DNA of 64,000 nucleotides, from assembly GCF_025149465.1 (NCBI RefSeq), contig NZ_CP102275.1, forward strand, positions 1,798,001 through 1,862,000. Reading direction: 5' to 3'. Source of the DNA: Thomasclavelia spiroformis DSM 1552 (GTDB lineage: Bacteria; Bacillota_I; Bacilli_A; Erysipelotrichales; Coprobacillaceae). Numbering within the stretch: the first letter of the stretch is position 1; every line of letters starts with the position of its first letter. Positions 26,099 to 36,034 of the stretch are shown piece after piece. The notes under the pieces are model-generated. The model ran no database searches, was not told where the DNA came from, and saw only the letters and a list, made by a program, of their open reading frames with translations. A program made the position numbers and the translations under genes.

Positions 26099-27441
26099 TT
26101 TTTATGCATAAAATTCTTTTTTAATGATTGAATAAATAATATAACTGTAATTACAAACGCACTAAAATCTGCAATCGGTACAGCAATAAATATTCCATCT
26201 AATCCAATTAAAGAAGACAATAATAACATTACTGGAATCAAAATGATTATCTGACGTAACAAATTCAAAATACTAGCTACTTTTATTTTTCCAATACATT
26301 GAAAATAATTAGCTGCCATAATTTGAATTCCTAACACCGGTAAACAAATAAACCAAATTCTAATTGCTTTAGTTCCTAAAGTAATTACCTCAACTTCATC
26401 ATTAAACATTCTAATAATCGTATCAGGTAATAACTGTACAGCTAAAAATCCAATCAACGCAATAATTGTTCCACCAATTATTGAATATTTCAAAGTTTCA
26501 ATAACTCGATTAGGTTTATTAGCTCCATAATTATAACTAATTAATGGCTGTTGACCTTGCATCAAACCAGTTAACGGCATTTGACAGATTGTTTGAAAAC
26601 TTGTAATAATCCCTACTGTTGATATTGCAATATCTCCACCATATTTACCTAAACTGCTATTTAAAATAAAATTCAAAATACTATTGGCCATCTGCATTAA
26701 AAAAGCTGGTATTCCCGTTTTAATAATATCAATTGAATACTTTGCTTTTAATCTTAAATGTTCTAAATCTAATTTAATTAAAGAACGATTAGAACATAAA
26801 TAACAAAGTTGCCAGATCATACTTAAAAACTGCCCACCAATCGTAGCAATTGCAGCTCCTTGCATTCCCATATTCATTTTCATAATCAAGATATAATCAA
26901 ATAAAATATTAAAACCAGCTCCAATTAATTGAGATATCATTGCATTTTTAGGGTTTCCCTGAGCTCTAGAAAAATTATTACCACAAATTGCAATACATTG
27001 AAAAACAGCTCCAAATAAAATAATTGATAAATAGTCACTTGCATATGGCAATACTTGCTTACTTGAACCTAAAATTTCCAAAATTGGATTAATAAATATA
27101 TTTCCAAATATTGTAAAAATAATCCCAAAAATAACTGTAAGTATTATCGCATTTCCTTGATAAATTGCCGCATGATCCTTCTTCTTCATACCAAGTGAAA
27201 TACTAAAGCGTGTTGCTCCTCCTACTCCAATCATTAATGATATAGCCATTAATACCAGTGTAATTGGATAACTAATCGTAATTCCGGCTATTCCTACTGC
27301 TCCTAAGCCAGGAGCATTACCAATAAACATTCTATCTACAACATTATATATTGCATTTACAAGCATTCCGATAATTGCCGGCACACTAAATTCTATTAAT
27401 AACGGTAATACATTTTTACTCTCCATTCGTTCATCATTCAC
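26089..27441 (-). CDS. MATE family efflux transporter (MepA-like)
   Basis: A 12-helix Na+ or H+ driven exporter of 450 residues. N-terminus PLLIEFSVPAIIGMLVNAIYNVVDRMFIG is the typical MATE helix 1, and a second copy-like start occurs halfway (AFLMQMANSILNFILN). IGVGGATRFSISLG and GLMQGQQPLISYNYGA are MepA/DinF-branch motifs. Substrates may be cationic drugs or metabolites and cannot be assigned. Monocistronic and divergent from the trp operon. RBS AAGGGGG before the ATG. Confidence 0.92.
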   Translation of the reverse strand: MNDERMESKNVLPLLIEFSVPAIIGMLVNAIYNVVDRMFIGNAPGLGAVGIAGITISYPITLVLMAISLMIGVGGATRFSISLGMKKKDHAAIYQGNAIILTVIFGIIFTIFGNIFINPILEILGSSKQVLPYASDYLSIILFGAVFQCIAICGNNFSRAQGNPKNAMISQLIGAGFNILFDYILIMKMNMGMQGAAIATIGGQFLSMIWQLCYLCSNRSLIKLDLEHLRLKAKYSIDIIKTGIPAFLMQMANSILNFILNSSLGKYGGDIAISTVGIITSFQTICQMPLTGLMQGQQPLISYNYGANKPNRVIETLKYSIIGGTIIALIGFLAVQLLPDTIIRMFNDEVEVITLGTKAIRIWFICLPVLGIQIMAANYFQCIGKIKVASILNLLRQIIILIPVMLLLSSLIGLDGIFIAVPIADFSAFVITVILFIQSLKKNFMHKKNQ

Positions 27442-27579
27442 TTTATTACCCCCTTTAAATACCCTTATTAAATTCTTTGATAACTCTTAATTATTATAAT
27501 CCATCAACAAAATGTGTCAATGACAAACATCTTAGATAAAACATATAAAAATCTCATAAATATTCTAATCAAAGAATTA

Positions 27580-27623
27580 TATATTTTGTTTTTTTAAACT
27601 TGTATATTTTGTTTTTTTAAACT
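27580..27623 (+). repeat. Two tandem 21-bp repeats just upstream of the trp promoter
   Basis: The unit TATATTTTGTTTTTTTAAACT occurs twice with a 23-base period (27580-27600 and 27603-27623), ending 5 bases before the -35 box of the trp promoter. It may be an A-tract UP element or a protein site, or simple slippage. Confidence 0.8.
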
Positions 27624-27627
27624 CCTA

Positions 27628-27656
27628 TTGACAGAATAGATAAAAAATAATATATT
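27628..27656 (+). promoter_or_regulatory. Promoter of the trp operon
   Basis: Perfect TTGACA, spacer of 17 bases, then TATATT. The T-box leader starts about 25 bases downstream of the -10 box. Confidence 0.75.
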
Positions 27657-27680
27657 ATAAATAACTAAATAAATTAAACC

Positions 27681-27968
27681 GTTGAAGAGGAGATAACGGC
27701 AATGATGCCTTTACAGAGAGCCTGAGATGCTGAGAGTCAGGTAAGAAACAAGTTGTCAAATGGACCGCTGAGGGCGCAGTCAAATGTGATTTTCACAAAG
27801 TATTCTGCGACGTTGTAGGCAGACGTCATTTGCCGGGGATATGTTGGTATCCTGCTAAGTGCATAGGGTCATTCCTATGAATCAAGGTGGCACCGCGGAT
27901 AGTGTTTTTATCATTGTATTATTCGTCCTTGACAGATTTATTATTCTGTCATGGGCGTTTTTGTTTAC
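27681..27968 (+). promoter_or_regulatory. Tryptophan T-box riboswitch with terminator/antiterminator
   Basis: A tRNA-sensing leader that lets transcription proceed when tRNA-Trp is uncharged. The T-box core AAGGTGGCACCGCG is at 27884-27897; stem I begins with GAAGAGGAGATAACGG and the probable specifier codon TGG (Trp) is at 27761-27763, in AAATGGACC. The intrinsic terminator is CGTCCTTGACAGA paired with TCTGTCATGGGCG (27924-27957), followed by TTTTTGTTT. trpE begins about 70 bases further on. The specifier agrees with the downstream genes. Confidence 0.93.
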
Positions 27969-28037
27969 TTAAAACTCCTTTGACAGTAATAAGTTAAAGG
28001 AGTTTTTCTTTATAAAATTTTATAGGGGGTAAAAAAT

Positions 28038-29504
28038 ATGAAAATTTCACCAAATTTTAGTGAAGTAAAAAAAATTGCAGCAATAGGTAAGTATAATATA
28101 CTACCTATCAGCTGTGAAATTTTATCAGACTTCACAACACCAATTGAAACGATGAAAATCCTAAAAAACGTATCAACACACTGCTATATGCTTGAATCAG
28201 CTTATACAGATGATAAATGGGGACGATATACTTTTTTAGGTTTTAATCCCAAACTTGAAATTACTTGTATAAATGGAGAAATGAAAATTGGTAATTTCAA
28301 GATAAAAACAAATTGTCCATCAAATTACTTGCGTCAAATTCTTGCAGATTACAAAAGCCCTAATTTTGATTATCTACCGCCTTTTACCGGTGGTCTTGTT
28401 GGATATTTTTCGTATGATTATCTTAAATACAGTGAACCTTCGGTTAAATGTAATGCACAAGATCTTGAAGATTTCAAAGATGTTGATTTAATGCTTTTTG
28501 ATAAAGTTATTGTCTTTGATAATGTTAAACAAAAAATTATTCTTATTGTTAATATGTCACTAAATGATCTAGAAACAGGATACAATAAGGCAGTTATGGA
28601 AATAAACCAACTTGTAGAACTTATCTATAAAGGTAAGAAAAAAATTGAACCTAATGGAAAATTACTTGGAGAAGTTACACCACTTTTCAATAAAGAACAA
28701 TTTTGTAGTATGGTCGAAAAAGCCAAATATCACATTCATGAAGGCAATATTTTTCAAATCGTACTTTCTAATCGACTATCAGCGCCTTTTGAAGGTAGTC
28801 TTTTAAATACTTATCGTATTCTTCGTACCATCAATCCTTCACCTTACATGTTTTATTTTTCAGGTACTGATGTAGAAATAGCTGGTGCATCACCAGAAAC
28901 TTTAGTAAAACTAGAAAATGGAATTTTACATACCTTTCCTCTAGCAGGAACCAAACCACGTGGTAAAAATAAAAAAGAAGATAAAACACTTGAAATTAAA
29001 TTACTAAGCGATGAAAAAGAACTTGCTGAACATAACATGTTAGTAGATCTTGGTAGAAATGATTTAGGTAAAATAAGTAAGTTTAATACAGTAAAAGTAG
29101 AAAAACTTCATTCTGTTGAACGTTACTCTCATGTAATGCATATTGGCTCTACAATCCGCAGTGAGATTAGTGATAAATACGATGCTTTAAATGCTATTGA
29201 AGCAGTACTACCAGCTGGAACACTTTCTGGTGCACCTAAAATTAAAGCCTGTCAGCTTATAGATAAATTAGAAAATAATAAACGTGGCATTTATGGTGGA
29301 GCCATTGGATATATTGATTTTACTGGAAATATGGATACCTGTATTGCTATTCGCATTGCTTACAAGAAAAATGGCAAAGTATTTATAAGAAGTGGAGCAG
29401 GTATTGTTGCTGATTCAATTCCTGAAAAAGAATTTGAAGAATGTATTAATAAGGCTCAAGCTGTTATTAATGCCTTGAAAATTGCAAGGGAGGTAAACAT
29501 ATGA
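28038..29504 (+). CDS. trpE: Anthranilate synthase component I
   Basis: Condenses chorismate with ammonia to anthranilate, together with TrpG. 488 residues: an N-terminal domain with CYMLESAYTDDKWGRYTFLG (the LES element involved in tryptophan feedback binding in relatives) and the chorismate-binding domain with GNIFQIVLSNRLS, INPSPYMFY, GASPETLVKLE, FPLAGTKPRG, DLGRNDLGKI and GAPKIKACQLID. Complete. Its last four bases overlap the trpG start (ATGA). RBS AGGGGGTAAAAA. First gene behind the T-box. Confidence 0.97.
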   Translation: MKISPNFSEVKKIAAIGKYNILPISCEILSDFTTPIETMKILKNVSTHCYMLESAYTDDKWGRYTFLGFNPKLEITCINGEMKIGNFKIKTNCPSNYLRQILADYKSPNFDYLPPFTGGLVGYFSYDYLKYSEPSVKCNAQDLEDFKDVDLMLFDKVIVFDNVKQKIILIVNMSLNDLETGYNKAVMEINQLVELIYKGKKKIEPNGKLLGEVTPLFNKEQFCSMVEKAKYHIHEGNIFQIVLSNRLSAPFEGSLLNTYRILRTINPSPYMFYFSGTDVEIAGASPETLVKLENGILHTFPLAGTKPRGKNKKEDKTLEIKLLSDEKELAEHNMLVDLGRNDLGKISKFNTVKVEKLHSVERYSHVMHIGSTIRSEISDKYDALNAIEAVLPAGTLSGAPKIKACQLIDKLENNKRGIYGGAIGYIDFTGNMDTCIAIRIAYKKNGKVFIRSGAGIVADSIPEKEFEECINKAQAVINALKIAREVNI

Positions 29505-30070
29505 TTTTATTAATAGATAATTATGATAGTTTTTCATATAATCTCTATCAATTAATTGGTGAGATAGATCAACATATAAAAGTTGTCCGTAATGATGAAA
29601 TAACAATAGAAGAAGTAAAAAAACTAAAACCTGACCGAATAATTCTTTCTCCTGGTCCTGGTAGACCTGAAGATGCTGGAATCATCATTGAAATTATTAA
29701 AAAACTTGGTAAAAATATTCCAATTCTTGGCGTTTGCCTTGGTCATCAAGCAATTTGTGCTGCATTTGGCACAACCATCACTTATGCAAAAAAACTAATG
29801 CATGGTAAACAATCCAAAGTAAAATTAGATACCAATTGTTTACTTTTTAAAAATTGTCCTGAAATTATTCCAGTAGCAAGATATCATTCTCTTATAGCAG
29901 ATAAAAATACTATTCCTAAAAGCCTAAAAATAACTGCTTTTACTCTTGATAATGAAATAATGGCAGTACAACATAAAAAATATCCTATCTACGGCGTTCA
30001 GTTTCATCCAGAATCAATCATGACACCTAATGGTATAACTATACTTAAAAATTTCATTAAGGAGATATAA
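29501..30070 (+). CDS. trpG: Anthranilate synthase component II (glutamine amidotransferase)
   Basis: Supplies ammonia from glutamine to TrpE. 189 residues of a class I amidotransferase: ILLIDNYDSFSYNL at the N-terminus, SPGPGRPEDAG, the nucleophile elbow GVCLGHQAI (C79), and the HPES end of the catalytic triad (H169, E171). It is a free-standing subunit, not fused to TrpD or TrpE. Translationally coupled to trpE through an ATGA overlap. Confidence 0.96.
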   Translation: MILLIDNYDSFSYNLYQLIGEIDQHIKVVRNDEITIEEVKKLKPDRIILSPGPGRPEDAGIIIEIIKKLGKNIPILGVCLGHQAICAAFGTTITYAKKLMHGKQSKVKLDTNCLLFKNCPEIIPVARYHSLIADKNTIPKSLKITAFTLDNEIMAVQHKKYPIYGVQFHPESIMTPNGITILKNFIKEI

Positions 30071-30073
30071 ATT

Positions 30074-31105
30074 ATGATTAAAGAAGCTATTATAAAAATT
30101 GTAAATAAAAAAGACCTCTCTTACAATGAGGCTTATACTGTAATGAACGAAATAATGAGCGGTAAAACAACTTCTACTCAAAACGCTGCCTTTCTTGCAG
30201 CATTATCAACAAAAAGTGCTAGAGCCGAAACAACTGATGAAATTGCCGGCTGTGCTACAGCAATGCGAGAACATGCAATAAAAGTAGAAACTGGGATGGA
30301 ACTTTTCGAAATCGTCGGTACTGGAGGTGATAATGCCCAAAGTTTCAATATTTCAACTACCTCCGCCATTGTTATTGCAGCTGGTGGAATTAAAGTTGCA
30401 AAACATGGAAATCGCGCAGCTTCTTCAAAATGTGGAACTGCTGATTGTCTTGAAGCATTGGGGGTAAATATTGATCAAAGTCCTAAAAAATGCATTGAAC
30501 TTTTAAATAAAGTCGGTATGTGTTTCTTCTTTGCTCAAAAATATCATACTTCAATGAGATATGTCGGTGCCATCCGTAAAGAACTTGGCTTCCGTACCGT
30601 ATTCAACATTCTTGGACCTCTTACTAATCCAGGTACTCCTACGATGCAATTACTTGGTGTATATGATGACTATCTTGTTGAACCACTCGCCCAAGTTCTT
30701 ATGAACCTTGGTATTAAACGAGGCATGGTCGTATATGGACAAGATAAATTAGATGAAATTTCTATGAGTGCTCCAACTACCATTTGTGAAATTCATGATG
30801 GTTGGTTCAAATCATCTGTTATTACTCCTGAAGATTTTGGCTTTAAACGTTGTACAAAAGATGCTTTAAAAGGTGGCAGTCCACAAGAAAATGCTAAAAT
30901 CACGCTTGCTATTTTAAACGGTGAAAAAGGACATAAAAGAAATGCTGTTTTAATGAATGCTGGAGCTGCATTATATATTGGCGGTAAAGCTAATAGCATA
31001 AAAGATGGTATTGATCTTGCTACAAATTTAATTGATTCAGGTAAAGCATTAAAGACTTTAAATAAACTTATTGAAATAAGTAATTATCCGGAGGCAGAAA
31101 AATGA
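30074..31105 (+). CDS. trpD: Anthranilate phosphoribosyltransferase
   Basis: Transfers phosphoribose from PRPP to anthranilate. 343 residues with the class-defining loop [15 protein letters not shown] (PRPP/Mg), [36 protein letters not shown], and [20 protein letters not shown]. It starts 3 bases after trpG and overlaps trpC by four bases. Confidence 0.97.
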   Translation: MIKEAIIKIVNKKDLSYNEAYTVMNEIMSGKTTSTQNAAFLAALSTKSARAETTDEIAGCATAMREHAIKVETGMELFEIVGTGGDNAQSFNISTTSAIVIAAGGIKVAKHGNRAASSKCGTADCLEALGVNIDQSPKKCIELLNKVGMCFFFAQKYHTSMRYVGAIRKELGFRTVFNILGPLTNPGTPTMQLLGVYDDYLVEPLAQVLMNLGIKRGMVVYGQDKLDEISMSAPTTICEIHDGWFKSSVITPEDFGFKRCTKDALKGGSPQENAKITLAILNGEKGHKRNAVLMNAGAALYIGGKANSIKDGIDLATNLIDSGKALKTLNKLIEISNYPEAEK

Positions 31106-31884
31106 CAATTCTTGATCAAATTACCAACTACACAAAAAAACGCATAGAGCAAACAAAAAAGAAAACACCACTTGAACAAATTAAGCAACAAGCTTTATTA
31201 CTTCCTAAAGGTGATTTTGCTTTTGAAAAAGCCCTTAAAAAAAATGATATTTCTTTTATTTGTGAATGCAAAAAAGCATCACCTTCCAAAGGAATCATCG
31301 ATCCAAATTTCCCATACTTACAAATTGCTAAAGAATATGAAGCAGCCAACGCTGATTGTATCTCTATATTGACTGAACCAAAATGGTTTCTTGGAAGTAA
31401 TGAATATCTCTATAAAATTGCCAATACCGTTTCGATTCCTTGTTTACGCAAAGACTTTACTATAGATGAATATATGATTTATGAAGCAAAAGTGCTAAAA
31501 GCATCTGCAATACTTTTAATTTGCTCTATCTTAAAAGAAAAACAAATTAAAGAATATCTCAATATCTGTAATACTCTTGGTTTATCTGCTTTAGTGGAAG
31601 CACACAGTGAAGATGAAATAAAAATAGCTTTAAATGCTGGAGCACGAATCATTGGTGTAAATAATCGTAATCTTAAAGACTTTTCAGTAGATATAAACAA
31701 TAGTCACAAACTTCGTAAACTAATTCCTCCGGAAATCCTTTTTGTCTCTGAAAGTGGTATCACTAGTAATGAAGATGTTACAAAACTTCGTGAAATTGGT
31801 GTGGATGCTATATTGATTGGTGAAACATTGATGAAAGCTTCTGATAAAAAAACAACATTAGCCAATTTAAGAGGTACGATATGA
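31102..31884 (+). CDS. trpC: Indole-3-glycerol phosphate synthase
   Basis: Closes the indole ring from CdRP. 260 residues, single-domain TIM barrel: [15 protein letters not shown] (catalytic Lys), [44 protein letters not shown] and FVSESGI with the ILIGETLM phosphate loop. Not fused to TrpF. Overlaps trpF by four bases. Confidence 0.97.
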   Translation: MTILDQITNYTKKRIEQTKKKTPLEQIKQQALLLPKGDFAFEKALKKNDISFICECKKASPSKGIIDPNFPYLQIAKEYEAANADCISILTEPKWFLGSNEYLYKIANTVSIPCLRKDFTIDEYMIYEAKVLKASAILLICSILKEKQIKEYLNICNTLGLSALVEAHSEDEIKIALNAGARIIGVNNRNLKDFSVDINNSHKLRKLIPPEILFVSESGITSNEDVTKLREIGVDAILIGETLMKASDKKTTLANLRGTI

Positions 31885-32492
31885 CAAAAATAAAATTATG
31901 CGGTCTTTCTCGACCTTGTGATATAGATGTTGTAAATAAACTTCATCCAGAATATATTGGTTTTGTTTTTGTACCAAAAAGTAAACGTTATATTTCATTT
32001 AAAAAAGCAGCTAAATTAAAACAACAACTTGACTGTCAAATACAGACAGTGGGCGTATTTACAAATGAAAACATTGAAAATGTTGCTAATTTATTAAATA
32101 AAAATATCATTGATATTGCACAGCTTCATGGAAATGAAAGCGAAGAATATATCAAACAACTAAAAACACTTACTAATAAACCTATTATTCAAGCATTTCA
32201 AATTACTAAAAAAACTGATATTAACATAATACAAAATAGTATCGCAGATTATATCCTACTTGACTCAGGAGAAGGTACAGGAACTGTTTTTGATTGGAAT
32301 TTAATAACAAAACTTAAACGACCTTATTTTCTTGCCGGAGGTTTAAACCTCGATAACATTGAAAATGCAATCAACTTAACTAAACCATATGCTATCGATG
32401 TTAGTTCCGGTATTGAAACTAATGGATTAAAAGATAAAACAAAAATGGCAGCCCTTGTTGCCACTATTAGAAAGGAAGAAAAATATGACTAA
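31881..32492 (+). CDS. trpF: Phosphoribosylanthranilate isomerase
   Basis: Amadori rearrangement of PRA to CdRP. 203 residues: [14 protein letters not shown] (catalytic Cys in LCGL), [37 protein letters not shown], and [15 protein letters not shown] (catalytic Asp region), ending [17 protein letters not shown]. Complete and about the normal length. Its 3' end overlaps the trpB start by 8 bases. Confidence 0.95.
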   Translation: MTKIKLCGLSRPCDIDVVNKLHPEYIGFVFVPKSKRYISFKKAAKLKQQLDCQIQTVGVFTNENIENVANLLNKNIIDIAQLHGNESEEYIKQLKTLTNKPIIQAFQITKKTDINIIQNSIADYILLDSGEGTGTVFDWNLITKLKRPYFLAGGLNLDNIENAINLTKPYAIDVSSGIETNGLKDKTKMAALVATIRKEEKYD

Positions 32493-33675
32493 CCCTAATG
32501 GACGCTTTGGCATTCATGGTGGACAATATATTCCAGAAACACTAATGAATGCCGTAATCGAACTAGAACAAGCATACAATTACTATAAAAATGATCCTAA
32601 ATTTAACAAAGAACTAACTGAACTTTTTAACGAATATGCAAATAGACCCTCAAAACTCTATTTTGCTAAAAAAATGACCCAAGATCTTAATGGTGCAAAA
32701 ATATATCTTAAACGTGAAGATCTAAACCATACAGGAGCTCACAAAATCAATAACGTACTTGGTCAAGCCCTTTTAGCAAAAAAGATGGGAAAAACCCGTC
32801 TTATCGCTGAAACAGGTGCTGGTCAACACGGTGTTGCTACTGCTACAGCTGCTGCTTTGATGAACATGGAATGTGTTATTTTTATGGGAGAAGAAGATAC
32901 TATTCGTCAAGCTCTCAATGTATATCGCATGCGTTTGCTTGGAGCAAAAGTTATCCCTGTAAAAACTGGAACAGCAACACTCAAAGATGCTGTATCTGAA
33001 GCTATGCGAGAATGGACTTCGCAAATTAATGATACCCATTATTGCCTTGGTTCAGTTATGGGACCTCATCCATTTCCAACTATCGTTCGTGATTTTCAGG
33101 CTATTATTTCAAAAGAAATCAAAGAACAAATCTTAGAAAAAGAAGGTAGATTACCTGATGCTATTATCGCCTGTGTAGGTGGTGGATCTAATGCAATTGG
33201 AAGTTTCCATCATTTTATTAAAGAAAAAAATATAAAATTAATTGGCTGTGAAGCTGCTGGTAGAGGAATTGATACATTCAAAACCGCTGCTACTATAGCT
33301 ACAGGTAAACTTGGAATATTCCATGGTATGAAATCTTATTTTTGCCAAAACAATGATGGTCAAATCGCTCCAGTTTATTCTATTTCTGCGGGACTTGACT
33401 ATCCTGGTATAGGCCCTGAACACGCTTATTTACACGATTGCAAACGTGCTGAATATGTTGCTATTAGTGATGATGAAGCAGTTAATGCTTTTGAATATTT
33501 AGCTAAAACTGAAGGAATAATTCCAGCTATTGAATCAGCTCATGCCATTGCATATGCAATGAAAATTGCTCCAGCAATGCCTAAAGATAAAATTATAGTA
33601 GTCACTTTATCTGGTAGAGGAGATAAAGATTGCTCTGCTATTGCTAGATATAGAGGGGAGGATATTCATGAATAA
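32485..33675 (+). CDS. trpB: Tryptophan synthase beta chain
   Basis: PLP enzyme joining indole and serine. From the chosen ATG ([13 protein letters not shown]) it has 396 residues. PLP lysine K87 lies in HTGAHKINN, followed by [13 protein letters not shown], the phosphate loop GGGSNAIG and a C-terminal [10 protein letters not shown]. It is the TrpB1 type that pairs with TrpA. The longer frame reaches 10 codons upstream, but AAAGGAAG directly precedes this ATG. Overlaps trpA by 8 bases. Confidence 0.97.
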   Translation: MTNPNGRFGIHGGQYIPETLMNAVIELEQAYNYYKNDPKFNKELTELFNEYANRPSKLYFAKKMTQDLNGAKIYLKREDLNHTGAHKINNVLGQALLAKKMGKTRLIAETGAGQHGVATATAAALMNMECVIFMGEEDTIRQALNVYRMRLLGAKVIPVKTGTATLKDAVSEAMREWTSQINDTHYCLGSVMGPHPFPTIVRDFQAIISKEIKEQILEKEGRLPDAIIACVGGGSNAIGSFHHFIKEKNIKLIGCEAAGRGIDTFKTAATIATGKLGIFHGMKSYFCQNNDGQIAPVYSISAGLDYPGIGPEHAYLHDCKRAEYVAISDDEAVNAFEYLAKTEGIIPAIESAHAIAYAMKIAPAMPKDKIIVVTLSGRGDKDCSAIARYRGEDIHE

Positions 33676-34435
33676 TATTAAAAAAGCCTTTAAAAATGGT
33701 AAAGCATTTATACCATTTATTACTTGCGGTGACCCTGATTTAAAAACTACTGAAGAAACAATCAATGCTGCTGTAGAAAATGGTGCTGATCTTATTGAAC
33801 TTGGAATTCCATTTTCTGATCCAACTGCTGAAGGTCCGGTTATTCAAGGAGCAAATCTTCGTGCGTTAAACGGAGGTATTACTACAGATAAAATTTTTGC
33901 TTTTGTAAAAAAAATTCGTAATGATATAAAAATTCCGATGGTCTTTATGACTTATGCCAATGTTGTATTTTCTTATGGGGCAAAGAAATTTATTTCTACT
34001 TGTAAAAAAATTGAAATTGATGGTATTATTATTCCAGATTTACCCTTTGAAGAAAAAGAAGAGTTTCTGTCTCTTTGTCAAGAATACGATGTTGCTTTAA
34101 TCTCACTCATTGCTCCAACCTCAAAAAATCGTATCGCAATGATTGCCAAAGAGGCAGAAGGTTTTTTATATATTGTTTCAAGTCTTGGTGTCACTGGTAT
34201 ACGAAGTGAAATTAATACTGATCTTGCTTCTATTATTAAGATTGTACGTGAAAATACTGATATCCCCTGTGCAATTGGCTTTGGCATCTCTACACCTAAA
34301 CAAGCAAATGAAATGGCTAAAATTGCAGATGGGGTTATCGTAGGTTCTGCTATTATCAAATTGCTTGAAAAATACGGAAAAGATGCTCCAAAATATATTG
34401 GACAATATGTAAAATCCATGAAAGAAGCGTTATAA
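33668..34435 (+). CDS. trpA: Tryptophan synthase alpha chain
   Basis: Cleaves indole-3-glycerol phosphate and channels indole to TrpB. 255 residues, TIM barrel: [12 protein letters not shown], then [19 protein letters not shown] with catalytic E44; the position of the second catalytic acid (Asp60 of the Salmonella enzyme) is Glu, a variant I believe occurs in other Firmicutes. [13 protein letters not shown] and [10 protein letters not shown] are the phosphate-binding segments. GGGGAGGA precedes the start. Last gene of the operon, with a terminator 7 bases after the stop. Confidence 0.95.
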   Translation: MNNIKKAFKNGKAFIPFITCGDPDLKTTEETINAAVENGADLIELGIPFSDPTAEGPVIQGANLRALNGGITTDKIFAFVKKIRNDIKIPMVFMTYANVVFSYGAKKFISTCKKIEIDGIIIPDLPFEEKEEFLSLCQEYDVALISLIAPTSKNRIAMIAKEAEGFLYIVSSLGVTGIRSEINTDLASIIKIVRENTDIPCAIGFGISTPKQANEMAKIADGVIVGSAIIKLLEKYGKDAPKYIGQYVKSMKEAL

Positions 34436-34441
34436 TGATGT

Positions 34442-34477
34442 AAAGAGCGTATAATTTACCATACGCTCTTTATATTT
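34442..34477 (+). terminator. Terminator of the trp operon
   Basis: A perfect 11-bp stem (AAAGAGCGTAT with ATACGCTCTTT), 8-base loop, then TATATTTTTATAT. Confidence 0.85.
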
Positions 34478-34485
34478 TTATATAT

Positions 34486-34519
34486 TTAAAAATAACCAGA
34501 AGATTTATGCTTCTGGTTA
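34486..34519 (-). terminator. Terminator of proS
   Basis: A perfect 10-bp stem (TAACCAGAAG with CTTCTGGTTA) and 7-base loop, followed by TTTTTAAATATA on the minus strand. Confidence 0.85.
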
Positions 34520-34541
34520 GATAGTATTATAATTTTTAACA

Positions 34542-35981
34542 TTAATAAGCTTTAGCAAAATAAACAACTTTTTTAGCAGGACGTCCACAAATTGGACAAA
34601 CATCTCCAAATGCTTCTTCATCTTCTTTAATACAACGACTTGTAGCTCCAGTTTCTTCTTTAATTTTAACCTCACACTCTTCATCGCCACACCACATCAT
34701 TTTAATATATCCACCTTTAGTTTCAAGGATTTCTTTAAATTCATCATAATTGTTAGCTTGACGAATATTTTCATCACGATGTTTTAAAGCTTTTTGATAC
34801 ATTTCTTGATGGATAGTATCCAATAACTGTTTAATCGTATCCTCAAGACTTCCATCTAAAGAATAAACAGCTTTCATACCATCATTTCTTTTTGCTAGAA
34901 CACAAACATCATTAGCAATATCTTTAGGTCCAATTTCAAGTCTTAATGGAATTCCACGCATTTCAGCATCAGAAAATTTCCATCCTGGTGTTTTATCACT
35001 AGCATCAACTTTGACTCTAATCCCAACAGCTTTTAATCTTTGTTCTAATTCATAAGCTTTATCTAACACACCTTCTTTTTGCTGTTGAATTGGAATAATC
35101 ATTACTTGAATTGGTGCCACACGTGGTGGTAAAACTAAACCATTATTATCTCCATGAACCATAATAATTGCACCTAATAAACGTGTCGATACACCCCATG
35201 AAGTTTGATATACATACTCTAATTTATTTTCTTTTGATAAAAATTTCATATCAAATGCTTTGGCAAAACCTTGTCCAAAGTAATGAGTAGTTCCTGATTG
35301 TAATGCTTTTCCATCATGCATCAAAGCTTCAATTGTATATGTAGCTTCAGCTCCAGCAAATTTTTCACGTTCTGTTTTACGACCAGTAACCATTGGAATA
35401 GCAAGTAAATCTCTTGCTGTTTCTTCATATATTTTTAACATTTGTAAAGTTTCATGATACGCTTCTTCTTTAGTAGCATGAATAGTATGCCCTTCTTGCC
35501 ATAAAAATTCTGAACCTCTTAAAAAAGGCCGTGTTGTTTTTTCCCAACGAACAACTGAACACCATTGATTATATAATTTTGGTAAATCACGATATGAATT
35601 TACAATTTTTGCATAATGTTCACAAAATAAAGTTTCTGAAGTTGGACGAATAATTAAATTTTCTTCTAAATTATCCATACCACCTTTAGTTACGATTGCA
35701 CATTCAGGCGCAAACCCTTCAACATGATCAGATTCTTTTTGTAATAATGATTGGGGAATAAGCATTGGCATATAAACATTTTCATGACCAGTTTCTTTAA
35801 AACGTTTATCCATATATTGTTGTATTGCTTCCCACATTGCATAACTGTATGGTCGATAGATAATAAAACCTTTTATACTACTATAATCCATTAATTCAGC
35901 TTTTTTACATACATCGGTATACCATTGTGCAAAATCATCTTCCATTGCACATATCGCATCATTTTTCTTATTATTTGCCAT
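34542..35981 (-). CDS. proS: Prolyl-tRNA synthetase, eukaryote/archaeal type (type 3)
   Basis: Charges tRNA-Pro. 479 residues of the short class IIa form without the bacterial INS editing domain: [44 protein letters not shown] (motif 1 region), [16 protein letters not shown] (TSE proline-binding), [24 protein letters not shown] (motif 2), the GATSRC region and a C-terminal zinc-binding-like domain with CGDEEC and CPICG ending in KAY. The terminal Tyr is typical of this type. RBS AAGGAGATGAGG. Confidence 0.96.
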   Translation of the reverse strand: MANNKKNDAICAMEDDFAQWYTDVCKKAELMDYSSIKGFIIYRPYSYAMWEAIQQYMDKRFKETGHENVYMPMLIPQSLLQKESDHVEGFAPECAIVTKGGMDNLEENLIIRPTSETLFCEHYAKIVNSYRDLPKLYNQWCSVVRWEKTTRPFLRGSEFLWQEGHTIHATKEEAYHETLQMLKIYEETARDLLAIPMVTGRKTEREKFAGAEATYTIEALMHDGKALQSGTTHYFGQGFAKAFDMKFLSKENKLEYVYQTSWGVSTRLLGAIIMVHGDNNGLVLPPRVAPIQVMIIPIQQQKEGVLDKAYELEQRLKAVGIRVKVDASDKTPGWKFSDAEMRGIPLRLEIGPKDIANDVCVLAKRNDGMKAVYSLDGSLEDTIKQLLDTIHQEMYQKALKHRDENIRQANNYDEFKEILETKGGYIKMMWCGDEECEVKIKEETGATSRCIKEDEEAFGDVCPICGRPAKKVVYFAKAY

Positions 35982-36034
35982 TATTTTTCCTCATCTCCTT
36001 ATAATCACCGTTTATTTTACTATTTATATCTACA

